Of a stretch of 64,000 nt of DNA, positions 12,832-24,303 are shown in pieces. Under the pieces are notes generated by a model, which was given only the letters and a program-made list of their open reading frames with translations, had not been told where the DNA came from and did no database searches. Where the stretch lies: positions 46,691,327 to 46,755,326 of the forward strand of contig CM049308.1 of the NCBI GenBank assembly GCA_026874595.1. Direction: 5' to 3'. The DNA is from Sipunculus nudus (Eukaryota > Annelida > Sipuncula > Golfingiida > Sipunculidae). A program made the position numbers and the translations under genes. Numbering within the stretch: the first letter of the stretch is position 1; each line of letters opens with the position of its first letter.

Positions 12832-13169
12832 GGCCAAAAAAATTAAAAGTATGGTTCTCAGGCACCGCCCTCATCAATTTTAAACCCCCGCATGAAAACT
12901 TTTTATTTTTATTTTTATTTTCAATAAAAACTTTCCAATTTTGAGCTGCTGCCGCACCGACATTTCTTTCAAGAAGTTAAACCATACAATTTCCTTTGTT
13001 TTGTAGTGCTTTTACTTATTTAGAAAAATGAAACTGTTATTTTCATGCTTTTCCCTTATCATTTGACATTTTTATCGAAACATACCAAAAATTTTTAAAA
13101 AAAAGTGCCCACCCGCATTGATTAATGAAAAAAAGTGCCTGAGAACCATACCTTTTTTTTATTTTGGCC
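12832..13169. mobile_element. GGCC-ended MITE, Harbinger-like (338 bp)
   Basis: The terminal inverted repeats are about 35 bp: GGCCAAAAAAATTAAAAGTA... on the left and its near-complement ...ACCTTTTTTTTATTTTGGCC on the right, with an inner TGGTTCTCAGGCAC/GTGCCTGAGAACCA part that matches exactly. The empty site near 2057 (TTCTTATAATAATTG) suggests a TAA target copied to both sides, with the left one mutated to TCA. TWA target duplications are typical of PIF/Harbinger elements. A relative lies at 51044-51332. There is no transposase. Confidence 0.8.
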
Positions 13170-13714
13170 TAATAATTGTCTTTTATGGTTCCAAAAAATG
13201 AATTTGGCTGAATTATAAAATTGAATTGAGTCATTTTACCAAATATGTTAGCTGTGTGAAGCAGATACATCTAGCCTAGCACCAGTTTATCAGCATCCAT
13301 TACATCATGCCTCTAGACATTTAGATTTCAGGTTATCTATGGAAAATATTGACAAGAATGTTTTTAAAAGCTTTTAAAAAATGTAGATTTATGATATTAC
13401 ATATCATCTGTACACTAACTCATAATTTCTCAGGAATAGCAGGAGCTACCATCCCCAAATGTTATGCAATTATCTGTCACATATCAAATGTTGATGGATT
13501 TATCTTATTATTTCTATCTGCATTTACTTAGATTTTACAAAGAAAAAGCTGAAAAAAACTTGTAAAAGTCTTCTTCTTGTAAACAGTCCAGCCAAATTGT
13601 CCAAATTTTACAGAAATGATCCCAGAGGCGAGCCCTCTCAAGTTTGTTCAAATGGTTTGTGTTGGATAAATTTTAGCAGAGTTACATAACAGGCTAAGAT
13701 TGTGTATGTCTTGA

Positions 13715-14225
13715 ATAGGTTGAGAAACTGCCAACTGTTTCAGATTTGGCAACAGATCAAGAGTTCATTCAGTGCAGCCAAATATAGGTCAACAGTTCAG
13801 TCAGTGCAGCCAAGCACAAGGCATGTGATCACCTCATGGGCAGCATGTGATCATCTCATGGGTAGCATGTGATCATCTCATGGGTAGCATGTGATCACCT
13901 CATGAGTATCATGTGATCACCTCATCGGTGTCATGCCCCTCAGGGCTGCATATGGAGCCAATCTGTGAGCTTGTGCAATTGTGTGGCTACTTTTTCAGAT
14001 TTGGCAATAGGCAAAATGTCAGCCTGGATTTATTTATAGCTTTGGCAGACTGCCAACTGTTTCAGATTATGCAACAGGTCAAGAGTTCACTCAGTGCAGC
14101 CAGGTACAGGTCAAAAATTCACTCAGTCTAGACAGGTGCAGGTCAAGAGTTCACTCAGTGCAGTAGCCTAAGCCAGCAATTTGTCACAGTACACTCGGGG
14201 CAACAGCCTTTCTCACCTAAGCCTG
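13715..14225 (+). repeat. TGATCACCTCATGG minisatellite and TCAGTGCAGCC block
   Basis: Between 13816 and 13925 five or more units of about 20-21 bp (GCATGTGATCACCTCATGGGTA and variants) run head to tail; each contains the palindrome TGATCA. They are followed by the CAGTGCAGCC repeats. This is the longest run of that unit in the window; the copy at 58410-58495 has four. Confidence 0.8.
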
Positions 14226-14640
14226 GTCAGCCCCGTGCATCAGACTCAAGGTAAGTTTGATGTATTGGCCTGATATTCTGACCTGTCTATGTGTTTTTAT
14301 GGCTTTCTCGTTCACAAGACAGGTGTCGCCATCTACAATGACTTTTGCAAAGTGTATTTGCCTGCTTAATTCTACAGAAGAATTTGATATATCAGCCTGA
14401 AATTGGGCATATGTGTACATGTCAAATAGCTTTGTTGTATACAAGACTGGTGGTGCCACCTACAATAATTTTTGTGTTGTGTGTACCCATGCCAGAATTC
14501 CAGCAGTGATGTTTGTGTATTGTTTCTTGTTCAAAATGTTTAGTACTTGCATTGTTCATATAGTAGTGGTTCAGCACTGAAGCGTTATACCTGGTGTATA
14601 TCCATATGCACAGGTTCGCATTAGGCCTGTAGGCCTTGTT

Positions 14641-14934
14641 ATAAGAATAGATTGGGTTAATACAGCTTTAAAAAAGCATTGTAGCCAATTGAAAAAGGCT
14701 TTCTGTGTTTGAAAACAGATTTGATCCCATGCTGAGTTTCAGCAGCCAAGTCAAGGGGTCACTCAGTACAAACAGGTGGGGTCCAGACATCACCATGGCA
14801 ACTGACCTGGCTCTGGTGGGTGTCTAGACAATGTGTCTAGACGTCTAGACATCTAGACACAATGTATAGATGCAGAATTCCCAGATTATTGGAACTATAT
14901 CTTTCAGAAAAAACTAAGTTTGCATTTTAAGCGA
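14641..14934. other. Unassigned sequence between nested elements
   Basis: It contains GGTCACTCAGTACAAACAGG (a diverged piece of the TCAGTGCAGCC block) and a short cluster of GTCTAGAC palindromes at about 14822-14860 (TGTCTAGACGTCTAGACATCTAGACA). No family assignment is possible. Confidence 0.4.
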
Positions 14935-15895
14935 ATCGGGTTATCATCAGGTCACATGTGAACTGCTGCACCCTCATTTTTTTTTTACCTCTGACCTTTC
15001 CTTGCTGCCCAGCGTCCATTTGTGCGTCTGTTTCCACACATAAACCCACATATCTCAGGAACCTTTTGACAGATCAGGCTAAAAAATTTACACAAATGAA
15101 GCCCTTTGATAGCTTTATAACATACACATACATTGATAGCTTTATGCCATCTGCAACCACTTTTGCACAGCGTCCATCTGTTCATCTGCCTTGGGATAAT
15201 ATCACTCATATCTCAGCAGTGGTTTGACTTATCCACCTGAAATTTTGCAGGTTTATACATCCTGGACAGCTTTCGCGATTTTATGTCAGGTGGCACCGCC
15301 TACATTCACGTTTACTCTGCAGACATCCAAGCTCATATCTCGTGAATCATTTGGCCGAAATTTTGCATGTGTATAGATCTCACATAGCTATTCATCATAG
15401 GCAAAACTGGTGGCGCCACTTGCAACCAATGATGCACAGCATCCATCTTTTCATCTGCCTTGGGATACAATCACTCATATCTCAGAAGTGGTTTGACTTA
15501 TCCACCTGAAATTTTGCAGGTTTATACATCCTGGACAGTTTTCTTAATTTTATGACAGGTGGCGCCACCTACATTCAGGTATACTCTGCAGACATCCAAG
15601 CTCATATCTCGGGAACCTTTTGACTGATTTGGCCAAAATTTTGCTTGTGTATAGATCTCACATGTAGCTCTTCATCATAGGCAAAACTGGTGGGGCCACC
15701 TGCATCCACTTACGCACAGCATCCATCTGTTTATCTGCCTTGGGATAAAATCACTCCTATCTCAGCAGTGGTTTGACTTATCCACCTGAAATTTTGCAGG
15801 TTTATACATCCTGGACAATTTTCTCGATTTTATGACAGGTGGCACCACATACATTCACGTTTACGCTGCAGACATCCATGCTATTATGCAACACA
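14935..15895 (+). repeat. GTATCCGC-family tandem array (about 300-bp units)
   Basis: Three units of about 300 bp. Each has CATATCTC[GA]GGAACC, AATTTTGCA[TG]GTGTATAGATC, GGCAAAACTGGTGGCGCCACTTG, CATCTGTTCATCTGCCTTGGGATAA, TATCCACCTGAAATTTTGCAGG and TATGACAGGTGGCGCCACCTACATTCACG. The same array lies at 61541-62410 on the + strand and at 19143-19933 on the - strand. Confidence 0.85.
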
Positions 15896-16161
15896 CCTCA
15901 CTCTATTCCCCTTGCCACTTAATCCATGCCTCACTTCACCCGTCCCACTCTGATTTCTTCGGATACATATAGTTGACTACCCATATTCTAGTTTTAAAAT
16001 GTCCTAGTCTGAAACTTGCAGCTCCGAAACCTCCATTGCTGAGTCATAATGACTACGGTAGATATGCAGGACTTAAGAGGATCAATATTAAATTTAAAAA
16101 ATAAACCTCCATTCATACTCCCAAACTTTGCACAGGTTTGCATTAGGCCTGTAGGCCTTGT
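15896..16161 (+). mobile_element. Fragments ending in a GAAC 3' terminus
   Basis: Low-copy sequence followed by GATATGCAGGACTTAAGAGGATC (also at 26158) and CACAGGTTTGCATTAGGCCTGTAGGCCTTG. It closes the composite insertion that interrupts the CTCAG element at 11051. Confidence 0.55.
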
Positions 16162-16684
16162 GTATATAAATAAAATTCATAAAACCAGGTACTTCCGATC
16201 ATTCTTTAAATTTGTGATATTTGTTTTTTTTTTTCGAATAATTCTGCTGCAATATAGGTAAAGTTTTATGGCCAAGTCAAAACCTGTGTGATAATAGCAC
16301 ACCATTTCCAATGGTAAATAATATTAATGACATCAGTCCTCTTCCCTGTTTCCAAGGATATAAAATTTTACATAACTTGAGTTAAACACCATCAACTCAT
16401 AATAGAGCTTATATTACCTCACAAAACCAGCCTTTGCCTACCTCCTTTTCCAAATCATATTTTGTGATCATATATAACAGCTGAGCGTTGTGACCCATGG
16501 CTCCCTTGTTGTGTTGTGTGCACCCATGCCAGAATTTCAGCAGTGATGTTTGTGTAGTTTCTTATTCAAAATGTTTAGTACTTGCATTTTTCATATAAAT
16601 AAGAAGTAATGGTCCAGCATTGAAGCTTTATACCTGGTGTATTTCCCAATGTACAGGTTTGCATTAGGCCTGTAGGCCTTGTTT

Positions 16685-16798
16685 TATTACCTTGAAGATC
16701 AACTTCAGCTGAGCACAGTGACCCATGGGTCCCATGTTTTTATATTGCAACAGTTATTTGATCTTGACCATGTTCATCTATCTTATTTGTCATTGCAG
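16685..16798 (+). other. CTCAG-type 3' end next to the exon 2 acceptor
   Basis: TTACCTTGAAGATCAACTTCAGCTGAGCACAGTGACCCATGGGTCCCATG resembles the end at 45695-45750. It is followed by about 60 bp of ordinary intron with the polypyrimidine tract of the exon at 16799. Confidence 0.6.
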
Positions 16799-16838
16799 TG
16801 CCACATTAGCTGTGAAACCTCCTCCTCTGCCACCAAAG
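16799..16838 (+). CDS. MAP4K3: MAP4K3/5-like gene, 40-nt microexon with SH3-binding motif
   Basis: The acceptor is TTATTTGTCATTGCAG (ending 16798) and the donor is AAG|GTCAGT. The exon is 40 nt: one base that completes the split His codon from exon 1, then 13 codons reading ATLAVKPPPLPPK, ending in phase 0. The next exon begins PLSILLPDG, so the product reads PPPLPPKPLSILLP. Human MAP4K3, as I recall it, reads PPPLPPKPKSIFIP at this point. The PPLPPK core fits a class II SH3 ligand (PxxPxK), consistent with the adaptor-binding linkers of GCK-family MAP4Ks. Introns of 16.1 and 15.0 kb flank it, so its inclusion depends on good exon definition despite its small size. Confidence 0.88.
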
Positions 16839-16952
16839 GTCAGTGTCTCACTTTTACTTATAAATTTTATATAGGTAGTTCTTAATCACATTTAATAATT
16901 TTGTTTATGGACATGTCAAAATGTGAATATATGGTTAACATATATGGTTTAT

Positions 16953-17793
16953 ATACAGTTGATCCCACTTCGTGTCATATCGGTTAATAGAAAATCCCGT
17001 TTATTGTCACATAAATCTGAAATCACAAACCATTTCCTATATATATAATGGTAAATCTGACCGGTTAATTTCATGGAATATTGTCATTATCCCGTTTATT
17101 GTCATGCTTGGAACCCTTGGCAATGATACAAGTTCGCAGTTAATATCACATCAAACGCTGACACGGTGATCAACGAGGCCAAGAGCCTATAATTGGTCAG
17201 GCGTATCAAACGATCACATCTCCCACCTGTGTGTGGCAGGCAAGTGTAGTGATGCACGCAGGTCACTTCCCGTCACTTAGCTCATTAACGTCTTAAGATA
17301 ACACTGTAATCCAGATCATTCCATTTCTTCGAACGTTAGCCAGGCCAATGTTTGCGATCACATGTCATACATAATGATCTCATGGCCTTTGCAAGGCCGT
17401 GGTTTACACCTTGGTGACGTTGTGCCGAGATGATATGAAGCACGAGCTGAAAACGTTGCTTACAACTGGAAATCCCCTTTAAGGGTCCACGAAAATTTGG
17501 AGGTTTTGTGAGCACTTGAAGCACCCCCTCTAAAATCTCAATCGCGGCGAAACGCAAGAATGTTGACAATGGCATGATGATGCCCGCTCCTCAGTCAGTT
17601 CTATCATAAAGATGATCATGGAAGTTTAAGTCATTAATAGGATATCCGGAAAATAAGGTGCAATAGTTAGGGAAAGATTATTTAGTCAAATAGTTTGCCT
17701 ACACATAACGCATTATAACTGTGCCGCATATTTCCAAACATTTTACCTCATGACCCAGACGCTAAATCTCTTCTGTTGGCAAGTACAATTTTT
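16953..17793 (+). mobile_element. Possible pogo/Tigger-like left end plus unidentified DNA
   Basis: After TATATA the sequence starts CAGTTGATCCCACTTCG and then repeats CGGTTAAT and CCCGTTTATTGTCA motifs, a layout typical of pogo-superfamily inverted repeats. The rest (about 17170-17793) is GC-richer and unlike the local families. I find no matching right inverted repeat before the CTCAG element at 17794, so the element is truncated or the call is wrong. A minus-strand frame at 17336-17575 matches nothing I know. Confidence 0.4.
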
Positions 17794-19142
17794 AGCTCAG
17801 CTGATTATAAGTCATCTGAGCTATAGTCGTGATCCATTGTCCGTTGTCCATCCGTCTGTCTGTCCGTCCGTCCATAGATGTGGCACCTTTTGAAACCGTA
17901 AGACCTAGGAATCCAAAATTCGGCATAATGTTAGATGTCCCCAATATCTCCTACCAAGCAGAAAACTGGGTCTTTGCGACTTCATTCCTTTTAGAAATTA
18001 AGGAAAAACCTCAATTTTTTATTAAAAACCTATTTTTACACTTCAGGACTGCCTAATATCAAAACCACTCATCTGTTTTTCCTCATATTTACCATAATTA
18101 TTCCTCTATATAGTTCCTATGTACATGCCAGAAATTATGTCTGTATTATGTAAATTTAAAAAGTTATGGGCCCAAACATAATGCATTGTGTAAAAAATCA
18201 GGAAAGGTATTTGATCACTTAACACAAAATATGTTAAAGCTATAAACTTTTTTTCCAGTAATATAACTTTAATTAATCAAAATTAAATTGTATACCCAAA
18301 ATTAGATCAAAATCTTTTAAATTTTTTAAAATATTAACAAAAATAAAAATTTGTACCTTAAATTTTGCCCAACTTGGACCATGGCACGTTTTTTTCCTGT
18401 AAGTACTGTAGATTTAATTTTCACAGCATGTTTTTTTTAGCATTTTGTCTGTAAACACCAAAAATTTGAAACCAGTTGATCAAAAACTGTAGATTTTATT
18501 CAAGTTTTCAAGCACCATGTAACATATTGTTTACATCAAGCTAGTGTTATGCAGTTTGCAAGTGCTCAGCTCCCCAGCTTCAGCTCTCAGTTCCTTAAAT
18601 TTGGCATGCAATTAGATGTCTCAAAAATCCCCTACATTGCCAAGAATTTGGTCACTAGGACTTAATACCTTCGAGATATTAATGAAAAACTTCATTTTTC
18701 CACTAAAAACCCATTGTTACACTTCAAGACTGCCTAATATCAAAACCACTGATCTGACTTTAATCATATATAATATACATATTTTTCTATACATTCTCTA
18801 TGCACATGCCAGAAATGATGTCAGTATTGCGTAATTGTTTTAAGTTATGGGCCCAAACATAATGCACTTTGTAAAAAATCAAGAAATATATATACTCCCT
18901 TAACAAGAGGATTGCTGAAGCTAGAGATTTTTTGTCAGGGATGTAACATTATTTAATCAAGATTCAATTGAATACCCAAAATTAGTTCTGAATTTTTCAA
19001 ATTTTATAAGTTATTAGTATAAATATAAAATTAGTACCTTAAATTTTGCCCAACTTTGACCATGGCATGTTTCTTTCCTGTGAGCACTGTTGATATAATT
19101 TTCATATCATGCACACATAAAGATTTCAGCTTTGTAGTTTCA

Positions 19143-19933
19143 AAATGGATGTCTGCAGCGTAAACGTGAATGTAGGTGGTGCCACCTGTCATAAAATCAG
19201 AAAAGCTATCAAGGATGTATACGCATGCCGAATTTCAGGTGAAATAGTCAAGTCACTGCAGAGATATGAGTGATTTTAACCCAAGGCAGACAAACAGATG
19301 GACACTGTGCAAACATGGTTGCAGGTGGCGCCACCATTTTTTGTGTATGTTATAAAGCTCTCCAAGGGTTACATTTGTGCAAAAAAATTTTCCTGATCGG
19401 TCAAACAGTTCCCGAGATATGAGCTTGGATGTCTGCAGCGTAAACGTGAATGTAGGTGGTGCCACCTGTCATAAAATCAGAAAAGCTATCCAGGATGTTT
19501 ACACATGCCGAATTCCAGGTGAATTAGTCTAGTCACTGCAGAGATATGAGTGATTTTAACCCAAGGCAGACGAACAAATGGACACTGTGCAAACATGGTT
19601 GCAGGTGGCGCCTTTATTTTTTGTGTATGTTATAAAGCTCTCCAAGGGCTACATTTGTGCAAAAAAATTTTCCTGATCGGTCAAACGGTTCCCAAGATAT
19701 GTGGGTTTATGTGTGGAAACAGACGCACAAACGGACGCAGAGCGCAGAGGAAAGGTCAGAGGTCAAAACAAAATCGGGGCGCAGCAGTTCACATGTGACC
19801 CGAACATAATCCTGGGTTTCGTAAAATTCCGCCCAGTGGTTACGGAGGAGTTCTCCGGACACCTACACCGCGACGGCGGCTGCGGCATGCAGCTGAAAAC
19901 ATAGTATCCGCAAAACTCTGTTTTGGCGGATAC
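19143..19933 (-). mobile_element. GTATCCGC-family element in reverse orientation, with terminal hairpin
   Basis: Read on the - strand it begins with a hairpin whose arms are GTATCCGCCAAAAC and GTTTTGCGGATAC (19904-19933, loop AGA, one bulge), followed by a GCCGCCGTCGCGG tract, then two tandem units with GGTGGCGCCACC (19324-19335) and AGGTGGTGCCACC. Its 3' part is truncated near 19143. It is the only copy of any hairpin-ended family that I find in the minus orientation. Confidence 0.75.
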
Positions 19934-20569
19934 AATCATATTATTCATTACTAATCATTAGGGATCATATGAAGGAAATTAATGATAGACAAAGATGCAG
20001 TTGATAATATTATTATCTAGATTCCTACTGTGTCTATAGTTAGTACATTGATGTGAAATTAGTCAAAAATGAATATATTACATTTGTTTTAATATAAATA
20101 AAAGCCATAAAACCAGGTACTTATGATCATTATTTAAACGTGTGAATTTTGTATATTCTGGATTCTCAACATCATTGTTTGGTGGAAACTGAATAAATAC
20201 CAGACATGGTGCAAATACTTTGCAATTGTATTTAAACACGAATATGAATATGTACTCCATTATAAAATTTCTTTCATAAGAATGGGAATTCAGGTAAAAA
20301 TGAAAGTATATGAATACCAGTGCAAATACTTTCAAAATGTAGTAATGAATGCATTCATGAATTTATTATTTAATATTATTTTAATAATCATTTCAGTTAT
20401 TTTTTATTTGAAAAAAATCATACTATTCTCTTATTATTTTTAATAAAAATTATATTTGGGATAATATTTGTAATTTTTTTAATAAATAGTTAAACTCTTA
20501 TATTATATGTTCTGCTTATAAGTTAATTGACCAAGTCAAAATCTGTGGGACAATCGCACTTCATTTGTT

Positions 20570-23500
20570 AGCGAACCTGTGAGCTTATGCGATGGTGTGG
20601 CGTCGTCCAACGGCCGTCGTCCGTCATCCGTCGTCTGTACGTTAACCCATACTATCTTGAAAATGGCAAGAGGTAGCATCACAAAATTTTATGCAAAAAA
20701 TAAGTCATCTAAAAAACTATATCGGATTTTGCTTATTTTTTGGCTAACTGCATTTTCTTAGATTTTATAGGGAAATAGCTAAAAAAGCTTTAAAAATCTT
20801 CTTCTCCAAAACTGTTCAGCCAAATTGTCCAATATTTCACAGAAATGATTCCTGGAATAATCTTTCTCAAGTTTGTTCGAATGGTTTAAGTTCGGTGATT
20901 TTTTGCCGAGTTACAGGAAGTTGAACTTAGTCATTTGTCCATAAAAGCATACTAAAATTACAATCTCAGAAAAGGCTGGAGCTATCATCACCAAATTTTA
21001 TGCCAGTGTTGTTCACATGAGACATATCTGAAATTGAGGTATTGGTGGCGCCACCTGCATCGGCCTTTTTTGTACGGGGGTCATCAGTGCCCGTACCATA
21101 CTGACGGCTACAAAAAACTCTGAAACCTAGGGCCAAATAGTTTAATATCGCACAGAAATGATCCTAGGGTAGTGCTTTCTAAAATTGGTTCAAATGGTCT
21201 AAGTTCATTGACTTTTGGCTTAGTTATGGGAAGCTGAATTTAGTCATATGCTGTAACAGCCCATTTTAGCTCAGTGGCTACAAAGATCTTCTCCTCAAAA
21301 ACCACTGGGCCAAATTCTTAAATCTCACATATTAATTATCCTTAGATGTTGATAATTAAGTTTGTTCAAATGGTTTTGGTTCAGTGATTTTTGGCTGAGC
21401 TATGGGAAGCTCAACTTATCCATTTTGCTGTATTTTCCCATATGAGTTATAAACCTGTAAAATTTTTTTTGACTGACCCTAATGAGGCCAATTTGTTTAA
21501 TATTTTACAAGAATAATCCCCTGAATAATTCTTATAATAATTGTCTTTAATGGTTCCAAAGAATGAATTTTGGCTGAATTATAAAGGTTCAATTGAGTCA
21601 TTTTACCATATATGTTAGCTGTGTGAAGCAGATACACAGATACATCTAGACTGGCACCAGTTTATCAGCATTTATTACATCATGCCTCTAGACATTTAGA
21701 TTTCAGGTTATCTATGGTTAATATTGACAAGAATGTTTATTAAAAGCTTTTAAAAAATGTAGATTTATGATTTTTAGATATTCCTCATGCCAGGCAATGT
21801 TTACAATCACAGCTGTACAGCTCTCTGTGGGTCTATAAAGACGGCTGTACATGGATTATAAATAATTGGTATCCATAGTCAAATTAATTCAAGATTTTGC
21901 CATCAGTGAGATGTATCTGTCTTACAATTTTGCATTCAATATGCATCTGTATTAATTTTTAGTGAACCTGTGAACTAATGCGATGGTGTGGCGGCGTTTG
22001 TCTTCTATACGTCTACCCATACTATTTTGAAAATGATTGGAGCTAGCATCATGAAATTTAATGCAAAAAATTAGCCATCTGAAAATTTTCTTAAATTTTA
22101 TAGAGAAAAAGCTAAAAAACCCTTTAAAAATCTTCTCCTCCGAAACACTCAAGCCAAATTGTTCAATATTTCACAGAAATAATCTTTTATACTATCTCCC
22201 TCAATTTTGTTCAGAAAGTTTAACTTAGTCATCTGTCCAAAAAAGCATACTAAAATGACAGTCTTAGAAACAACCAGAGCTATCATCACCAAATTTTTGC
22301 CAGTGTTGGTCACATGAGTCATATATGAAATTCAGGTATTGGTGGCACCACCTGAATTGACCTATTTTTGTACGGGGGTCATTGGTCATCTGTACATTAA
22401 TCCATAATTTCTCAGGAATAGCAGGAGCTACCATTCCCAGATTTTATGCAATAATCTGTCACATATCAAATTTTGTGGGATTCAGCTTATTTTTTTGCTA
22501 TCTGCATTTGTATAGATTTTATAAGGAAAAAGCTGACAATATCTTAAAAGTCGTCTTCTTGTAGAGGGTCCAGCCAAATTGTTAAATATTTTACATAAAT
22601 GATCCCAGAGGCAAGCCCTCTCAAGTTTGTTCAAATGGTTTGCATTTGATGAATTTTAGTGGAGTTACACAAATTTGAACAGTCATTCAGCCAAGTAAGC
22701 ATACTGACATAGTACTCTCAGAAATGACAGAAGCTAGCAATACCAGGTATTTTGCAAATGTTGGTCACATGACTCATATTTGAAGTTGTAGATTTAGTGG
22801 TGCCACCTACATTGACCTGTTTTTTATGGGCAAAAAACCTCATAATTTTAGCCTCTTTCAGCTCAATGATGAAACTTTCAAGTTGAATTGTTCAGTTTTT
22901 CAAAAGAATTATCCTAGGGCATGGTTCTTTCAATCATATCAGAATATACTGAGTTTGTTGATTTTTGGTTGAGTTGTGAAAAGCTTAAGTTGGTCTTATG
23001 GCCATTATTATGTCTTTTTCAAACTGAGGATTGCAATAGTGTTCTTCTACAAAATTATTATTTCAATTATATCTTCTGTAACATTGCACAATAATTATTC
23101 TTAGGTGGCCTTTGTTCAAGTTTACTAGAATGATTTTTGGCAGAACTATTGGACCTTTAACAATGAAAGTACTGCATCTTTTATTATTCTAGATATTTTG
23201 ATAAAAAGTTTATGAATATGTCGGCTTGAAAAAAGAAATTTTAACCAAGGTCTTTCAGTATGTGTAAACAGATATACCAACAGGCCAAGATTGAATCTGT
23301 ATCTTTAAATAGGATGAGAAACTGCCAACTGTTTCAGATTTGGGAACAGATCATTCCAAAGTTCCAGAGTTCATTCAGTGCAGCCAGATATAGGTCAAGA
23401 GTTCAATCAGTGCAGCCAAGCACATGGCATGTGATCACCTCATTGGTGACATGTGAACAACTCATGGGCACCATGTGATCACTTCATGGGTGTCAAGCCC

Positions 23501-24303
23501 CTCAGGGCAGGGCCCCTGCATGAGCTTATGCAATGGTGTGGCTACTATTTCAGATTTGGCAACAGGCTAGAGGTCAGTCTGGGTCTATTTATAGCTTTGG
23601 CAGACTGCCAACTGTATCAGATTAGGCAACAGGTCAAGAGTTCACTCAGTGCAGCCAGGTATGGGTCAGGAGTTTACTCAGTGCAGTAGCTGCATTCTAT
23701 TTATAGCTTTGGCAGACTGCCAACTGTGTCAGATTATGCAACAGGTCAAGAGTTCACTCAGTGCAGCCAGGTACAGGTCAAAAGTTCACTCAGTCTAGCC
23801 AGGTGCAGGTCATGAGTTCACTCAGTGCAGTAGTCTGAGCAAGCAATTTGTCACAGTTCACTCGGGGCAACAGCCTTTCTCACCTAAGCCTGGTCAGCCC
23901 ATGCATCAGACTCAAGGTAAGTTTGATGTATTGGCCTAATATTTTGACCTGTCTATGTGTCTTTGATGGCTTTCTCGCTCTCAAGACAGGTGTCGCCACC
24001 TACCATGACCTTTGCACACGTTTTTCTCAGGAGGGGTTTGAAATATCAGTCTGAAATTGGGCTTATGTATATATCTCTGATAGCTCTGTTGTATACAAGA
24101 CTGGTGGTGCCAGCTACAATCTTTTTAGTGTTGTGTGCACCTATGCCAGAATTTCAGCAGTGATGTTTGTGTAATTGTTTCTTATTCAAAATGTTTAGTA
24201 TTTGCATAGTTCATATACATGAAAAGTAATGGTCCAGCATTGAAGCATTATACCTGGTGTATTTCCCAATGCACAGGTTAGCATAAGGCCTGCAGGCCTT
24301 GTT
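20570..24303 (+). mobile_element. GAAC-family element, complete, with exact empty site
   Basis: It runs AGCGAACCTGTGAGC ... ATAAGGCCTGCAGGCCTTGTT, 3.7 kb. Removing it restores CATTTGTT|AATAAAATAAATGAAAT, the sequence found uninterrupted at 54823 and 49886. There is no target duplication beyond a TTGTT that all copies carry at the 3' end. It is the best reference copy of the family: 5' end, second 5' end (21961), module with GGTGGCGCCACC (21044-21055), TCAGTGCAGCC block (23290-23900), tail, and 3' palindrome. No coding frame. Confidence 0.88.

Larger units (their letters stand above)
11052..14640 (+). mobile_element. GAAC-family element, full length, nested in a CTCAG element
   Basis: The 5' GCGAACCTGTG (11053-11063) is exactly inverted as CACAGGTTCGC (14609-14619) near the 3' end, followed by the palindromic AGGCCTGTAGGCCT and TGTT. 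After the 5' end comes a CGTCCGTCGTGCG tract. A second 5' end begins at 11672. The body contains modules ending in GGTGGTGCCACC, a GGCC-ended MITE (12832-13169), the TGATCA tandem block (13715-14225) and the tail. It is about 3.6 kb with the MITE and carries no long open frame. Confidence 0.85.
8681..16510 (+). mobile_element. CTCAG-family element nested in the GAAC element (itself interrupted)
   Basis: It begins AGCTCAGCTGACTATAAGTCATCTGAGCTA right after a T5 tract and is followed by CCGT-type repeats (to about 8755). It is interrupted at 11051 by a GAAC element and resumes at about 16162 (TATATAAATAAAATTCATAAAACCAGG, compare 35455). It ends CAGCTGAGCGTTGTGACCCATGGCTCCCTTGTT at 16510. The flanks left of 8681 and right of 16510 (TTTTT and GTGTTGTGTGCACCC) are contiguous in uninterrupted copies at 14470 and 24123. 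No coding frame is recognisable. Confidence 0.8.
1085..16684 (+). mobile_element. Outer GAAC-family element of a 15.6-kb nest (interrupted)
   Basis: Segments 1085-3007, 4492-4612, 7507-8680 and 16511-16684 join into one GAAC element in the order seen in the intact copy at 20570-24303. The first gap holds an ATGCCCC element, the second a CCCCAGACA element, the third a CTCAG element (8681-16510). The start is AGTGAACCTGTGAGC; the end is CAGGTTTGCATTAGGCCTGTAGGCCTTGTT. A second copy of the 5' end begins at 2477, as in the copy at 20570 (second start at 21961), so this internal duplication is ancestral to both. No coding potential is seen; it is non-autonomous. Confidence 0.8.

Noticed and set aside
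17336-17575. 79-codon minus-strand frame in GC-richer DNA
   Set aside because: I could not match it to any transposase or host family; it is described only as part of the unidentified segment.
20570-24303. TTGTT as a 5-bp target duplication of the GAAC element
   Set aside because: TTGTT ends nearly every GAAC and CTCAG copy whatever its left flank, so it belongs to the element; other copies lack the matching left side.
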